Below, one piece after another: positions 44,520 to 58,390 of a stretch of DNA of 64,000 nucleotides (within the stretch, counting starts at the first letter, position 1; the number at the start of each line of letters is the position of its first letter). The DNA lies in NCBI GenBank assembly GCA_949316495.1, contig OX439004.1:31192904-31256903 (forward strand), given 5' to 3'. The translations under genes and the position numbers were made by a program. The notes under the pieces were generated by a model, which did not search any database, was not told the origin of the DNA, and saw nothing but the letters and a program-made list of their open reading frames with translations. Source of the stretch: Amphiduros pacificus. Taxonomy: Eukaryota > Annelida > Polychaeta > Phyllodocida > Hesionidae.

Positions 44520-47447
44520 CCGTAATTACTCGTGTATAGGACGACTCGTGTATAAGATGACCCCCCAAAATTGAGGTTATTTTGCTTGAAAAAAAACAAT
44601 TTCCGAATATAAGACGAGTTGGTTTTTCTTGAGATACCGGCTCTGCTACCATTCAAGCTTCAGCTGACGCTTGGCGGCCATATTAAAAGTGAAATGTAAA
44701 TATGCTTACGAAACAAGATCTTAACGGTCTTATACACGAGTATATACGGTAAAACGTAAATACGATGTTCATATTTTCGAAATAACGAATATCGAACGTA
44801 GCGGATCGATTTTAATTGCGTTTTAAATGATAAATAAAGGTATTTACCCAATATTATTACAAATTATGCTCGCAGGTCGACAATTTCTCCACGAGGTAAA
44901 ACGTAATACGATGTACGTGACGTCCTTGATCTTAGCATCTGGGTGCCCACGAGACAAAAGTGGAGCGGCCAACATGTCAAATTGAACTTTCATATCCGTA
45001 GTGGATCGATTTTAATTGCGTTTTAAATGATAAATATTATCACAATTACGCTTCTCAGGTCGAGAATTTCTCCACGTCCTTGATCTTAGCGTCAAAACAA
45101 AGCATTTTCATTATTTATCATTTAAAACGCAATTAAAATCGATCCACATGTGAAAGCATTTCTGTCAACAAGGGAAGACACGACTCAAGGCAGTGGAAAC
45201 AAATGCCACAAAACTGTGAACGCTGATAATTGGTATTCAATACGCTACGTCCGATGTCTATTATTTCAAAACGCTTTGTTTTGACTTTGTTCTCACTGAT
45301 TCCAATTATCAGCATTCACAGGTTTGCATTTCGTCTTTGTTTCCACTGCTTTGAGTCGTGTCTTCCCTTTATGACAGAAATGCTTTCACACGTGGATCGA
45401 TTTTAATTGCGTTTTAAAGGATAAATAAAGGTATTTACCCAATATTATCACGATGATTTACAGCCGATCGAGTGCTATAAACGATAATAATTAAAAGCGA
45501 TATAATTAATATCTTTGGCTTATAATACACAAAGAAATATTCTACCACGTGTTAGTTTTGACGCTAAGATCAAGGACGTCACGTACATCGTGTTACGTTT
45601 TATATTGTGGAGAAATTCTCGACCTGCGAAGCATAATTTGTGATAATATTGGGTAATACCTTTATTTATCATTTCATTTTGCAGGTCGAGAACAGAACAA
45701 AACCATCCACTATTGCGCAATATATTAATATTTCAATGCCAGTTTACAATCCTTTTCGCGCCAAAAACAAGAGCCTCTCCCGCCTTTCAAAATGGCGATC
45801 TTGAGAAATTGACAGAAATGCTTTAAAGGTATTTACTTAATATTATCACAATTACGCTTCTCAGGTCGAGAATTTCTCCACGTCCTTGATCTTAGCATCA
45901 AAATAAAGCGTGTTATAAACGATAATAATTAAAAGCGATATAATTACATGTAATATCTTTGGCAAAGAAATATTTCAACCACGTGTAGACAGTAGTCCGC
46001 CTGTCCGATATTTGCTTTCACGCTAGTATTGAGTAATGCATGTTAAATGGATGGATGGTTTTGTTCTGTTCTCGACCTGCAAAGCGTATTTTGTGTTTAT
46101 ATTGGGTATATGATTTTATTTATCATTTAAAACGCAATTCTCCTGCAAATCTGCAAAGTCAATGATCACATGATTTGTGAGTCACATGGCCAATCGATCC
46201 GCTACGTCACGGACATCGTATTTACGTTTTACTTTTACTTCTATGTCTATTAAAATTAAAATTATTATTTAAATATATCGCAAAATTCCATTATGCCTTT
46301 GATGTCTTCCCATTCAGTGGTGTGAAAATTAGTAAAATTTCACTGATACCAATTATCAGCGTTCACAGTTTTGCATTTTGTCATTGTTTCCACTGCTTTG
46401 ATTCGTGTCTTCCCTTTTTGACAGAAATGCTTTCACACGTGGATCGAAGTTATGCTTGCCACCAAGATGCAGACAAGACAGTTTAGAATCAGTTTTGGGA
46501 GGTAACATTTCATCTTGTATGTATGTTTTTTTTTTTTTTAATTTTGTTCTTTTGGTTCTTTTTGGAAGAGTTGCCCAAGTAGTTTGCTTGGCCCAACTAT
46601 CCTTTTTGTTGTTTTTGTTCTTTTGATTCTTTTTGGAAAAGTTGCCCAAGTGGTTTGCTTGGCCCAACTATCCTTTTTTTTTTGGTTCTTTTGGTTCTTT
46701 TTGGAAGAGCTGCCCAAGTGGTTTGCTTGGCCCAACTATCCTTTTTTGATTTTGTTCTTTTGATTCTTTTTGGAAAAGTTGCCCAAGTTGTTTGCTTGGC
46801 CCAACTATCCTTTTTTTGTTTGTTTTGGTTCTTTTGGTTCTTTTTGGAAGAGTTGCCCAAGTGGTCTGCTTGGCCCAACTATCCTTTTTTTGATTTTGTT
46901 CTTTTGATTCTTTTTGGAAAAGTTGCCCAAGTTGTTTGCTTGGCCCAACTATCCTTTTTTGTTTTGGGTCTTTTGGTTCTTTTTGGAAGAGTTGCCCAAG
47001 TGGTCTGCTTGGCCCAACTATCCTTTTTTGTTTTGGTCCTTTTTGGAAGAGTTGCCCAAGTGGTCTGCTTGGCCCAACTATCCTTTTTTTTTTTTTTTTT
47101 TTTTCCTTGATGTTTGTTTCGAGCCCAAGGGTGCAACTTGGTGCTTGGTTACAATCAAGGTTTCTGTCAAGGTTTTGGTGCTTTTCTATAGATGAATGGA
47201 CGGCCGGCAGGTAAACCGGTACCTACCAACCCTCGTCAAAATTTACACTGAATTTGTTCACTGATATATTGCTAAAAGTGTGTAATTAAAGCGGGGAATG
47301 CTTTGGTTGAGGTAGGTAGTCACTGCAGTGTTAATTTGATCCGTTTGAGCCCAGTAAATTGCCGATATAAACGACAAAATACGGAGCCAATTCAAAACAC
47401 TGCCATCTTGTTACTTACGCATGCGCACCATACACGAGTAAATACGG
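44520..47447. mobile_element. Composite inverted-repeat DNA element (TA target)
   Basis: The left end CCGTAATTACTCGTGTATAG and two right ends, at 44749 (reverse strand CCGTATATACTCGTGTATAA) and 47447 (CCGTATTTACTCGTGTATG), are each flanked by TA. So a 230-bp MITE (44520-44749) either abuts or is part of a 2.9-kb element. The interior is built of repeated and inverted blocks (GATCGATTTTAATTGCGTTT, AGGTCGAGAATTTCTCCACG, CCAATTATCAGC), as in foldback elements. It shares GCCGATCGAGTGCTATAAAC with 38499-38951. No transposase found. Confidence 0.7.
46520..47100. repeat. Minisatellite with hairpin-forming units, about 8 copies
   Basis: Units of about 60-80 bp: a T-rich spacer (TTTTGGTTCTTTTTGGAAGA) and GTTGCCCAAGTGGTTTGCTT GGCCCAAC, whose two halves are imperfect inverted repeats. 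It lies inside the composite element at 44520-47447. Repetitive frames on both strands are artefacts. Confidence 0.9.
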
Positions 47448-48049
47448 TAGTCTATGACAAGCTGGTATTCTATAACTTCATCATTTTCAATTAGAAATGC
47501 AACTCTTAGAATTATAAAGTGATGCCCATTCCCATAAAATGCACTTTTGTGGCATATTTTGGTTTATGCAATGGTGACAAAAAATGAGCGAGAAGGGAAA
47601 TCCCCCAATGCTGTTGATATGGTTCTGTCAGAAGTAAGGTTCATCCTGTTATTAAGGGGTGTGCAAACATGGCACCACTCATATAAGAGTGCATGTTTAC
47701 GGTCAAATTTGAATTTTTCTCAAAATGCTAATAGAAATTGTTCAATGAAATTTGCTTATTCATTTTGTATATTTCGATAAAATATGCAAAAATACAGATA
47801 GTATAATGATGATTTTGATCTAATGTTGTCCATGAAACATATTTATTGACCCTATCACATGTGATTTTTTGCATTTACATTCTGTGCCTCATATATATGT
47901 AAAAAAGTATGAATTACTTGAGGTTCATCCTTTGACAAAATTAGCTTTGAATTACTCTCATTTCTTATTTTAATTATTCACATCCTATCTTATGACTTTG
48001 TTGAACTCAAATTCAGTAATATATAATTTACTTTATGCTGTAGCCTTAA

Positions 48050-48489
48050 GGTCTATAATCCACAATGAAAAACTGGGACAGATTTATGTTTTTTTGGCCT
48101 AAATGTGTTCAAAGTAATGATATTTGTTAATTTAGCACAGAAAAGGTAAACTTAACCAGCTAGTCTTAAATTTTTATTATTTAAATTGATACCGTTTTAA
48201 CTACCGTTAAAACGGGTTCAACTCAGTTTTTGCACCTGGCGACTTATATCAAGTATTTATATTTTCTTTATTTAATGCCATCCAAAGAATAATCAAGCTT
48301 TTATAGGATATTTTAGATATAATCATGGCATAAAATATGAATTATCACTAAAAGAGTTGGGTATTTAAAAATCTCATGCAAACGAGTTTGTCCGCCACGT
48401 GTGCCCCAGAGCCGAAGGCAGTTACGTAAATATACGAGACCACCCGAAGTTCTCTCCAAATGCTTCAAACTGATTGTGGATTATAGACC
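48050..48489. mobile_element. TTAA-target MITE, 440 bp
   Basis: Ends GGTCTATAATCCACAAT and its exact reverse complement (17 of 17), flanked by TTAA at 48046-48049 and 48490-48493. TTAA duplication fits piggyBac- or Kolobok-type elements. No coding capacity. Confidence 0.8.
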
Positions 48490-48493
48490 TTAA

Positions 48494-51280
48494 ATATTAC
48501 CCTGATCCTTTTAATGAAATACCCTCATCAAATCATTTAACAGCCATTGAAGGAACTCTCATCCTTTTCAATTTTATTCTTGACTAATGGACTCATGACT
48601 CATAAAAACATGTTTGGAGTCTAAGGGGCCATTAAATCATGAACACTTTGCTTATTGGCTTATATACTTCACTATGGTATTTTAAGGACAATTTCATAGA
48701 GATCCATTTGCCTCAAGGTTTCTGCTAAATAATGCTGTCAGCTTATACATAAAGGCTTTTTCCATGTACATCATATATACACACGTCTTGATATAAAATC
48801 TCAAAGAAATATTGATCTTTCAAAATATGAGGTAAGCTCATAGCCAATATGAACAGTATATATGGTAATGATCTTGACTTATTCTATCCCAAAAGACCAA
48901 GCGTTATGTTATTGTGCGATTTGATATAAAACAAGAACTCTCACATCAGCACTCTGAATGGATAATTCCCAATTCATAGAGCACCTAACAATATTACAAA
49001 GACTCCATGGTAACGTGCCAGATCTCTCTGTGAGAAGAATTTATGTTTGTTTGTTGATTATTATGTAGCACACCAAGATATCAAGGATGGTACTGATCGT
49101 AACGCAGACACAACCTAGAGGTTGACAATGCACAGTTGATAAATAAGGCTTGTCAGTGTTTATTACCTAAGCCTAATCTGATGTGACACATTCTTGTTGC
49201 TCAATCTCATGCTTGCCGGAGTGATAGGAAGACAGTGTGATTACGACACGGACACATTTCATCTTCCAGTGACTAAGTGTCTGGTGTACATTGCTTATTG
49301 TATTATATTACAAATATTCTCACAGAATGTAATCTTTTCATTGCTATCATTTCTGTTATTTCAAACTGATAGGAGGATATTGATATTTGATATCTGAGAC
49401 ACGAGTACATTATTAATGTTAGTATTTCTTCACTGCATTTTATGACCGTCAAAGCAATTTGCTTCTGACACCAGTTTGATTCATCCATAAACATCTTTCC
49501 ATACAAAACAAAATCCTCTAATATCTAATGTGCTTTTATGCAATTCATAGATAAATACTTTAGCAATAGGGTAAAGTAATGTTGTCCATGTATGCCATTA
49601 GTTTCAATAATGTGTATCTATGATATTTGGAAATGTTTATATCTATTTACTTAATCTGTAGGTAACATCAAAATGATAGAAATCTTAGACAGTTCCGATT
49701 TTACTATTATACTATTACAACGGCAATTTTCTTTCACTCAATAATAAATGGATAACAGGAGTTTACAGAACATTTACAGTCAGCAAGTCCAAGTTTTAAG
49801 GTGAGCAAAGAGTGGAGAGAACTCGGGACATGGGGAAGAGTAATTAATCACATACTACCACCCCAGCATTCATTACCCTGTCACTGGCACACTTTCCTCA
49901 CTACTGCTGATAATCACAAGATTCTTATAATTACAGGGTGAAATGATTCATGGAGTTATATATTACATTTAAAAAAGTGGTGGTTAATTTGTGAACTATG
50001 TTGCTCTGACCAAAGTGAATTCAGCTATAATTCTGTGCTGATAACTCTCCAAGCATGGAGCATAACTTTTGACATACCTGTCAGTAACTCTATAATTCAT
50101 GTATTTAGAAATATTAAGAAATTTTAAATGTTAAAATTTTGTATGTAGTTTTAGTACAAGACTAACAAAAATATGAGATCAAATCACACATAGAAAACAG
50201 TATGGCAGACTTTGAAATCACTCCACAGAGGTTAGTGCATCCCTGGTGTGATTTATGTTTTGTGAAAAAAAAAGGATATGAGATGATTAATGTTTGATTA
50301 AGAAACTAGATCTCTGATGATTTATGTTTGATGAAGAAATAGGATCTGAGAAGTGTCAGGTTAAACTTTCCATTAAAAGAAGGCAGAGAAATCTTGACAA
50401 TGTTATGGGATTATTATTGCGGATATCACACTGGGTATCATCAACATTCTCTGTGATAACATGTAGCATTCTATTCTGACTCTACAAAATAAAAAAATAA
50501 AAAGATATTCCAACCAAAAGTTATGGTATATACAAGCATTCTCCAAAATATTCATATTTATATTCTGCCATTTTTCAAAGTGTGAACCTCTATCAATTAT
50601 TAACCAATCAGAATTTGACGAATTTACCTCACATATTTTCAATATGGCAGGCCATAGACCACGTTCTTGCCTCCCTCATTTTGAAGTGGCTATTGGCTCC
50701 AGCCATAAATAGCCAGCCCATAGTGACAGTACCAATTGTCAAGCAACCAGCGATGCAACTCACTAAAATAGGATATTTATCTTAGTGGACCTCTATCTAT
50801 GACTTGACTATTTAATTGCAAGAACAACAATTTATATGTTTGTATATTCTGGTGAGTATCTGAACTTGCAAGAACTACATAAAGAATTCTCAAAGATCAA
50901 AGTTTGTGTATCATTACAAAAATAAGGATTTTGCCTGTGATAGCTATTAGCAAGATTAAGGTGTCCCCCTCCATTTGTCAGGCATCATTTGGGACAAGAA
51001 AACATTTTGACTTTGTTTAGTTGAACTGAATATACCACACATACATGGTGCAAATGTCTTAATGGCTTTAACAGAGATGGACATTATGCAATGACTGTTG
51101 GATCAAGCTGTCAATCTACATGTAATGAGCTGAGTAATATAGGAACAAAGAGACTGAGATGACTGTCAGTCTGCTTGACTCATCATTTAGAGCCATGATC
51201 TATACTCGGCTATTATAGTTAGAGCTGACTTTATTGGTGGGATGACACATATTGAAGAGTAGTATGAGTTAACCAGTCTG
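48494..51280. other. Non-coding stretch
   Basis: No supported exon. A segment near 50590-50660 (AATCAGAATTTG ... TTTTCAATATGGCAG) resembles one near 59100-59140, a further dispersed-repeat fragment. Confidence 0.45.
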
Positions 51281-51282
51281 TC

Positions 51283-51285
<3 letters not shown>

Positions 51286-51322
<37 letters not shown>
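51286..51322. repeat. GT microsatellite
   Basis: About 18 uninterrupted GT dinucleotides. Confidence 0.97.
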
Positions 51323-51325
<3 letters not shown>

Positions 51326-51382
51326 TTGCCTCTTTTGTTTGTTTGTTCTTCTCTTTTGTTCTGAGCATCCATGAGATTATGA

Positions 51383-52412
51383 GATACAGCTGGCAACATA
51401 TTAGTTATTTTAAGTGATATGCATTTGAGCAATGGCACATTTCGACTAATTGGAATCATTTAATGATTTATTTTGCCATTTTACAATTTTTTGTGACCAA
51501 TCTCTAATATTTAATGATTTATTTTGACCAAACATAAGAATGTCATAAAGTAAGATTGACTTGGTGTCCAAACATCATGTCAATTAATCCTCAGATGGTG
51601 TTATTTTTTTCTGTGCAGTGCTGCCACCACATGAAAAATGATGCCAACAGGGAAGATCCCCACCAAGGGTAAATTCATATCATATATGAACATCAATGCA
51701 ATATTTTTGGAACCTTTTAAACCGCATTCTCAAACATGTACAGTTATTCTATGCTTTTACACTTCTTTGAATATTCTGGAAATAATATTCTAGAAATTCA
51801 GCCATTGACAGATCCTATGAAATTTTGATTTTAAGTTATATAAGGTTACATAATATCAGGGACATTGGGGGGATTGATCCTTGGTTGTTGGTTACATAAG
51901 CTCATTTAACATCAGGGGGCATATGGGAATGATCTTTTAGGTTGCAGGCAACTGGGACTAGGAAGGACAGTGATCAGATCAGATCCTTATCATTTACATA
52001 CCACTCTAGAGTCTTTTTTTAAAAATTATTTCAGCAAAAGCTTGCACAGTGTGTCCCCCTCCATGGAAATTTGATGGACAATGAAGCCAAAAATATTTTG
52101 GGAAGGGATGACAATATGTGTAATGTTATAAAAGGCACACAATAGACCATTTTCTTTTTATCTGTAATCAGGCCACTGGCATGGGCATTGAACAGGGGCC
52201 TTGATATTCAACAGTGCCATGAATTAGATCAAAGAGCAAAGTGTAAGTGCACTTAACAGCCTGCAGCACAGAGTAAAGTAGCAAGCTCATTAGGTCAGAT
52301 ATCAACCAGTGCAGTGTATGCAGTATCTAGGAATCTTGACTGTAACCATGTATACTATTGTTGGCATTATTCCAGTACCTTTTGTGACATTTGTCACATG
52401 GTATCTAGTTAC
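51383..52412. repeat. Dispersed repeat family, copy B
   Basis: Same family as 19840-20115 plus 21372-21680, in the same order and orientation, with extra sequence at 51480-51940. No TIR or tRNA-like promoter recognised. Confidence 0.65.
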
Positions 52413-55400
52413 TCTGTTGAATATGGGGAATGAGTGAAATGGTCTGACAGGCGAGACCCTACTCTGTATCTATAGTACTCCTGAGCAATAATTTTGTCTT
52501 TTGATACAGGTCTCATGATTCAAGAAAAAAATTATAATTCTTTTTGTAAAGAGTTCTTCTCTGTTTTGTTAAAGAGGACACAGATAGTAATCCTGAACAA
52601 TAATTTTGTCTTTGGACATTTTTCATGATTCAAGAAAAAATATAATTCTTTTTGAAAAGAAGGATTAAATGATGTTGGGACACTCGATATGCTTTCCATA
52701 TTTGTTATCAAGTAACAGTAAAGGCATCATATTTTTACTAGCTTGCCATTATGAAACATGATTCGCGGAAAAAAATTGACAATTCTCTCATTATCTTTTT
52801 CTCAGAACATGAAATAGTAACGCTTTAAAAACTTTGTGTCATAAGTACATAGTGATAACCACCAAGAAATCTGGAATCTGTTAAGACCAAGTTTCTGAAC
52901 ACAACTATGCTATTTTATGTGACAGGCTAAACCAAATATTCTCATGTATTGTAACTGTCCTTAGATTGATGAAGTCACTTTTCTTAAATTGTGATTTTGA
53001 TACATTTGAAAACAAAATGGCACTGGATCATATTTCAGGTATTTGGAAGTAGTTTGTTTTGAATGTTCCATTTGTCTAAATTATCCATTTGCTATCCTGG
53101 TAAACATATCATTTGACTAATGTATGGAAAGCTCCGAATAGGGACTTTAAATGGAATCTCGAAGTGGAGCAGTGCTCAATTATCTAATGGAGGTGTAAGT
53201 TAAGCAAAATGTCAATCAACCAAGTAACCTACCAGCCAATTACAAAGCAACCAATCGCCATCAAGCTTACCTTACCATGTCAACTCTTCTTAACTGTTCT
53301 GAAGTTTGGTGTTCGGAAGTTTGGTGTTCGGAAGTTTTATGACTCTGGTGTGAACATATGACTCTGGTGAGAACATATGACACTTTGACAATACTTTTTA
53401 ATTCTGTTCTGAATATTTACCCAATGGGAAAATACATCAATGTCACACTTTAATTATACTGCTTGAAATCGCAAAACTGCTCCAGTAACTACCGTGGTAG
53501 TTACTGGAAGGACCAAAGTCTTCATTGCAAGATCTGAGGAAAAAGATAGGTGCAGTGCTGAGACACATAGGGTATAGAGGTCAGATACATGACAACAGGG
53601 TCAGGACTCATCACAATCCGACCTATCTCAGAGTCCCCCAATTGTGCTGCTTTTATTATCACTAATGCTATTTGAAAGTGAGGCTGTCTTTGCACATGGC
53701 CTTCGTGGGTGGCGGGAGGATGGCAGTGGTGATTGGTCGGGAATTATTGCTGTACACCCAGCACTCTGACCTTGTCATGTTCTGCTCCTAAATGGAATTA
53801 GATTTGCTCATAGGCCAATAAAAAAATAACAAGGATCGACGAGATATTTCCTCTTGTTTGAACCAAATAATCGCCAGATTGGTTCTGGACTGAAAACAAG
53901 AGGTTTGCTTTTCGAGAGATAGTATTGCAGTTTAGATGAGAAAAAAAAACAAAACAATTATGACGAGTAGAATGCAATCATGAACATTGCTTTTCAAAAG
54001 TAGATATAAGTTTTCAACTCTTTTTTTCTGTATAATTCCAGCATAGTTTGATTATTGGCACAATGACTCATTGCAACACTCCTTTTAACCTGTGATACAT
54101 TTTTTATGGCGTAAGTTTTTATTGACTCTTACCGTCTCTAATGAACCTTTTTATGGGGTCCATACAGATGTGAGGAGGGGGCTAAGACTCAATTGTCAAT
54201 TGTCTTCATAGACTTAGCTTGAATGTACATTGTAGTTTGCATTCTACAGCAGATCAGTGTGTTTTTATAATGTGCCTGTTAGATCTGTTAGAAATATGTT
54301 GCTATAAAAGATCAAGGTATATTATATATTGGTATTCGCTGTCTTAAAGATGTCCTACTTGATGACAAAAACTTCATCAGTTCATATGTTCAAACACATG
54401 CTTCTGATAATCATGTAAACATATTACGAAACCTTCCAAATATCTGATATACTCGCACTCACACATGTGCACATTCAGGTTTATGCACAGCAGAGTATAC
54501 ATGTAGTTTACTTGTAAAAGAATTTTTTTTGTTAATGGGGTTATCACCATGATCTGTGTGGCGTGCTTGACATAGAGTAAGGCTATTTAGAATATCATAG
54601 ACGTCGAGAAATGGAGCCACCAAGTCCAAAATTAATTGATGAAAGACGACAAAGATTTATGATTATCATTGACGACCATTGAAAAAATAAGTTTGCCCAA
54701 AGGATGCCCTAAAGATGCCTAAAAATTGATTTATATCTATTATATTTGGTACAATGTACTATGATTATATTTGGTAACCATGGTAGCATAACATCTCCTG
54801 CACCCCTGACGTTTTCATGAAATGCAGTGAAATAAATTTTGAGATGGACTGGAAGTTGTGGTGTAGAAAACTTATAAATTATAATACATAGAATTATAAT
54901 ACATAGGATTGAAATTAAAGGTACAAGGATTTTGTACTATTATGTGAGAATCGTTTATAATTTTTACTTTTTTGTATTAGAATAAGTGCATTTCTGTATA
55001 ATGTGAGAAGTAATTATTTGCAAAGAAATGATAACATTTAGACACTAATAGTTCATATCATGTTCCGCTACAAACGCTCATCTGTTCTTAATTACTGAAA
55101 TATACACTCTTTATTTCATAAAGATGGCAGATAGCGGAATGTTAATATGATACTGAAAAATATTATTTACTAAATGACTATAATCAAATTAATTTGCTTT
55201 AACTCTCTGTATTCGGAACCTAAAAAGATAGATATCTTGGAAAATTAAGGGCATCAGGTGCTTATACATGAATATGAGATTGACAGAATGCTATTATTTA
55301 AAGTCTTTTATGGCAGTTGTGTGAGGATTCTGGTCTCTTAGTTGTGCTTTCTATACACACATCAGTCGGCGCCACATAATTGTGACATCTTGTGCCCTAT

Positions 55401-58185
55401 CTAATTAGTGTTTACAATTTCTGGTACGGCTGCCCGTCAGAGCGGAGCTCCGGTAATTAAGACAACATCCGAAATACAAAAAAAGCACGACTTCCATATC
55501 AGAATAGCTTCACGATATCCTTGCTCGTTTCAGGGAATACAGAAGCTGCACTTGCTTTTATTTCTGCCAGACTTTGCCGTGCTCGCACAACAGGTAGATT
55601 CTGGCAGAGAACAGAGTGCTCGCAAATTAGCAAAAGTAAGGTTAGCCATTGTAAATCTCCCATTTGAGTTAATTTTCAATTGAGTGGAGTTGATTTGGAG
55701 GCCTCGGTTTTTATAGTTTGCTTCTCTTTTTTCCATGCAGTCGTAGAATTTCGCGGAATTCCTGAACTTTCCTGTCACAATATGACAGATTTACAGGTGA
55801 ATGTTGTGTGTGATAAGAGCTTTGAGCTACTTAGCAAAGCCACTCTGAGGTCTCAATCAGAAGCACTGATGACGCATAATGAAACATGCACCAAGCACCA
55901 CCAACCTCATGTCTCTCACACTAAAAGGTCCATTTATAGACTTCTTAGATGATTTGAAGAATGTTACAAAAACGGGAAATTTATTTATTTGTTCATTCAT
56001 TTCAATTACTGAAGAAAATTGTCACAAAAATGAGAGATCATGAAGGGATTGCACATTTACTACATTATTTTATTTTTATTTTTATTCATATTTTAGTCAA
56101 GGATTTGTAATGGACTATGTAAAGTCCAAACATTATTAACCTTAAGTTCCTTTAGTTAAAGGACTCTAGATGTAAATATAGAATCTATCATTTTCAAGGT
56201 GAACTTAAATTTTGGAAAGCAGATTTAATCCACTATCATTTGAGAGAAAAAGAAATGAAAATTCTTGATATCAATACTGGGAAGCAGGAGTGCACTCAAT
56301 CTCACCAAATCTGCAATTAAATGCATTACTGCCTTCTTCAAAGTCCAATATTGAAGTTTGGTGTTTTATGATTAATGTAAATGAGTTCTTATCCCCTGCC
56401 CCTATTGTCTTCATCAAGTTGAGAGACTCTCTGCTGAAGTCTTTCATTAACTTGCTAATGCTTCATCAACAGAATTGTCAATCAACAAGTAGCTCTTTCA
56501 GGATATAGAGGATTTTCTCACAATTTTTTTAAAAACTCTATCAAAATCTTTTGGAAAGCTGTGAATATCTTTTCAAGATGAGCATTGCTTAATTAACATT
56601 TGATATTGGTAATTGTCAGGTGGTGACGTAAAGTTTATCTTGTCAAAATTAGAAAGTTATTTATAAACAATATTTGAACAAGATTTCCATATTTTATGGA
56701 TATTAATATACATGACAAGATTTTTCATTTTTTACAAATAGTTCACCTTTAGTGACAACTTTGACAACAGCTAGCAAATTTAGAAGTCTTTGTCTGACAA
56801 TTGTTTATTATTTCAAATGATTATAACATTGCACATCATTTCTCAGACTGGTTGGGACAGCAACAAAATTTGTAAATTTTGGAATTAAAAGCCATCCCCT
56901 AATGTATAACTGATACTTATTGAAATAGTCTTGAAACATTCAAGCTTATCTGTGGATTGATCCTAGCATTAATATGCTAAATCTGAGATGATGAGTGCCG
57001 GGATTTTGTGATCATGGTTAGATTCTCCCTCCAGGGGGTGCTGAGGCAGACATTATACCATCTCCTGACAATCATTATACTGCTCATAATGATATCACAT
57101 TCATAATTCCAAAATGTGATCATTTGAAATCAGCACAATGTATATTCATGTTATTAGTTTCTGTGTGCAAGCTATGCTATTAATAGTGATGATAATATTT
57201 GTATCTTGGCAGAGGTACCCACCATACCATCTGTTTGGAAAACTTATAACATATAGAATCTAATCTGCCCACATTGTCTGGAATTAATAAAGAGTTATGA
57301 ATATGAAGATATTTATTAGAATGTTAATGTTTTTGAGTTGGCCAGGGACTGTGATCGTCGTCAAGCTTTTTCTTGTTGATCCTTGCCTTTTCTACTGTTA
57401 ATGTTTTTGAGTGTCTGGATGTTTCAACATTTTTATTGAAGTGAAACTATCTACAATGACCTTGACCTGATAACATTAGTCCAGAAGATTTCTCAACAAC
57501 CATAGATAGAAAATTACTCAATTTTTATACCAGAATATAGAGTGACCTTGAGGAGCAGCTTGAAATGTTATGTGAATGTACCACCACAGTATTTTCTTAT
57601 CAAGAAAAATCTGTGATATTATCTTCTTCATGAGTCATGAACTGCAGGGTTTTTACAGCTTTTGATTAAGTGAAAACAATTTCACTGAAACAAATCAAAA
57701 CTGATGTAGATACAGTATAACTAGAAGTGGTTTAAATGTATTTTACATTCCATTACTTATGGACATGACAAAAAAAAACCTAAAAATCTGGCTTCAAATG
57801 GTTGTCATTAAGAGATTTTCTATTAAAACACTTCTCTTGTCATCCATTTAATTCAATATGTGAATTTCATTATCTTTGCACCACTCATAAACTTAATTAA
57901 TAATTGTTAATTTGATCATCCCATTAAATTCACATTTATCTTGTAACAATTTGCATAGTAATCATGAAGACATTTTGCTATCAGATTTTGAAGTGATACA
58001 AGGCTGGTGAATGAGATGGAACTTTGGTAAAGTCAAATGGATATCAAATAAACAAGAAAGATTTTTTTGAAAAAGAAATGATACTTTGCTGTTAATACTG
58101 TGATTTTCGGAGAGATCAAGATAGTACCATATTAAATAAATGCTTGTGCCCTGTCTTGTTGGTCATACATTTGGCCAGGTTTCGT
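52413..58185. other. Non-coding stretch
   Basis: No exon is supported. It contains a short perfect palindrome at 53482-53507. Frames near 55408-55950 lack domains and consistent splice sites. Confidence 0.5.
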
Positions 58186-58189
58186 AATG

Positions 58190-58390
58190 GAGATAAGTAG
58201 TGATACAGCTGAGTGGTGAGGTGAGTGTTAGCATTGCTGGCAACCAGGGATTGATTCCTCATGTGGTCTGCAGACACAGGCAGGAGAAGTTGGAGAGATT
58301 TATATCTGTGTATGAGCTCATCTCATGAAAAGAAGTCTACAGACCATCATTAGCATTATTTTACTATTGTGATAATGCCAAAAAATGATC
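58190..58390 (+). mobile_element. tRNA-derived SINE (older copy)
   Basis: A-box-like ACAGCTGAGTGGTGAG (near 58204) and B-box-like GGGATTGATTCC (near 58246), then a body ending ATTGTGATAATGCC as in the 43978 copy. Confidence 0.6.

Noticed and set aside
46356-47214. Repetitive frames with LAQLSFF or QTTWATLPKR
   Set aside because: Minisatellite artefacts within a transposable element.
49194-49300. EGF-like tail AGVIGRQCDYDTDT as a possible receptor exon 17
   Set aside because: No acceptor gives an open frame compatible with the phase-2 end of exon 16; candidates upstream meet stops.
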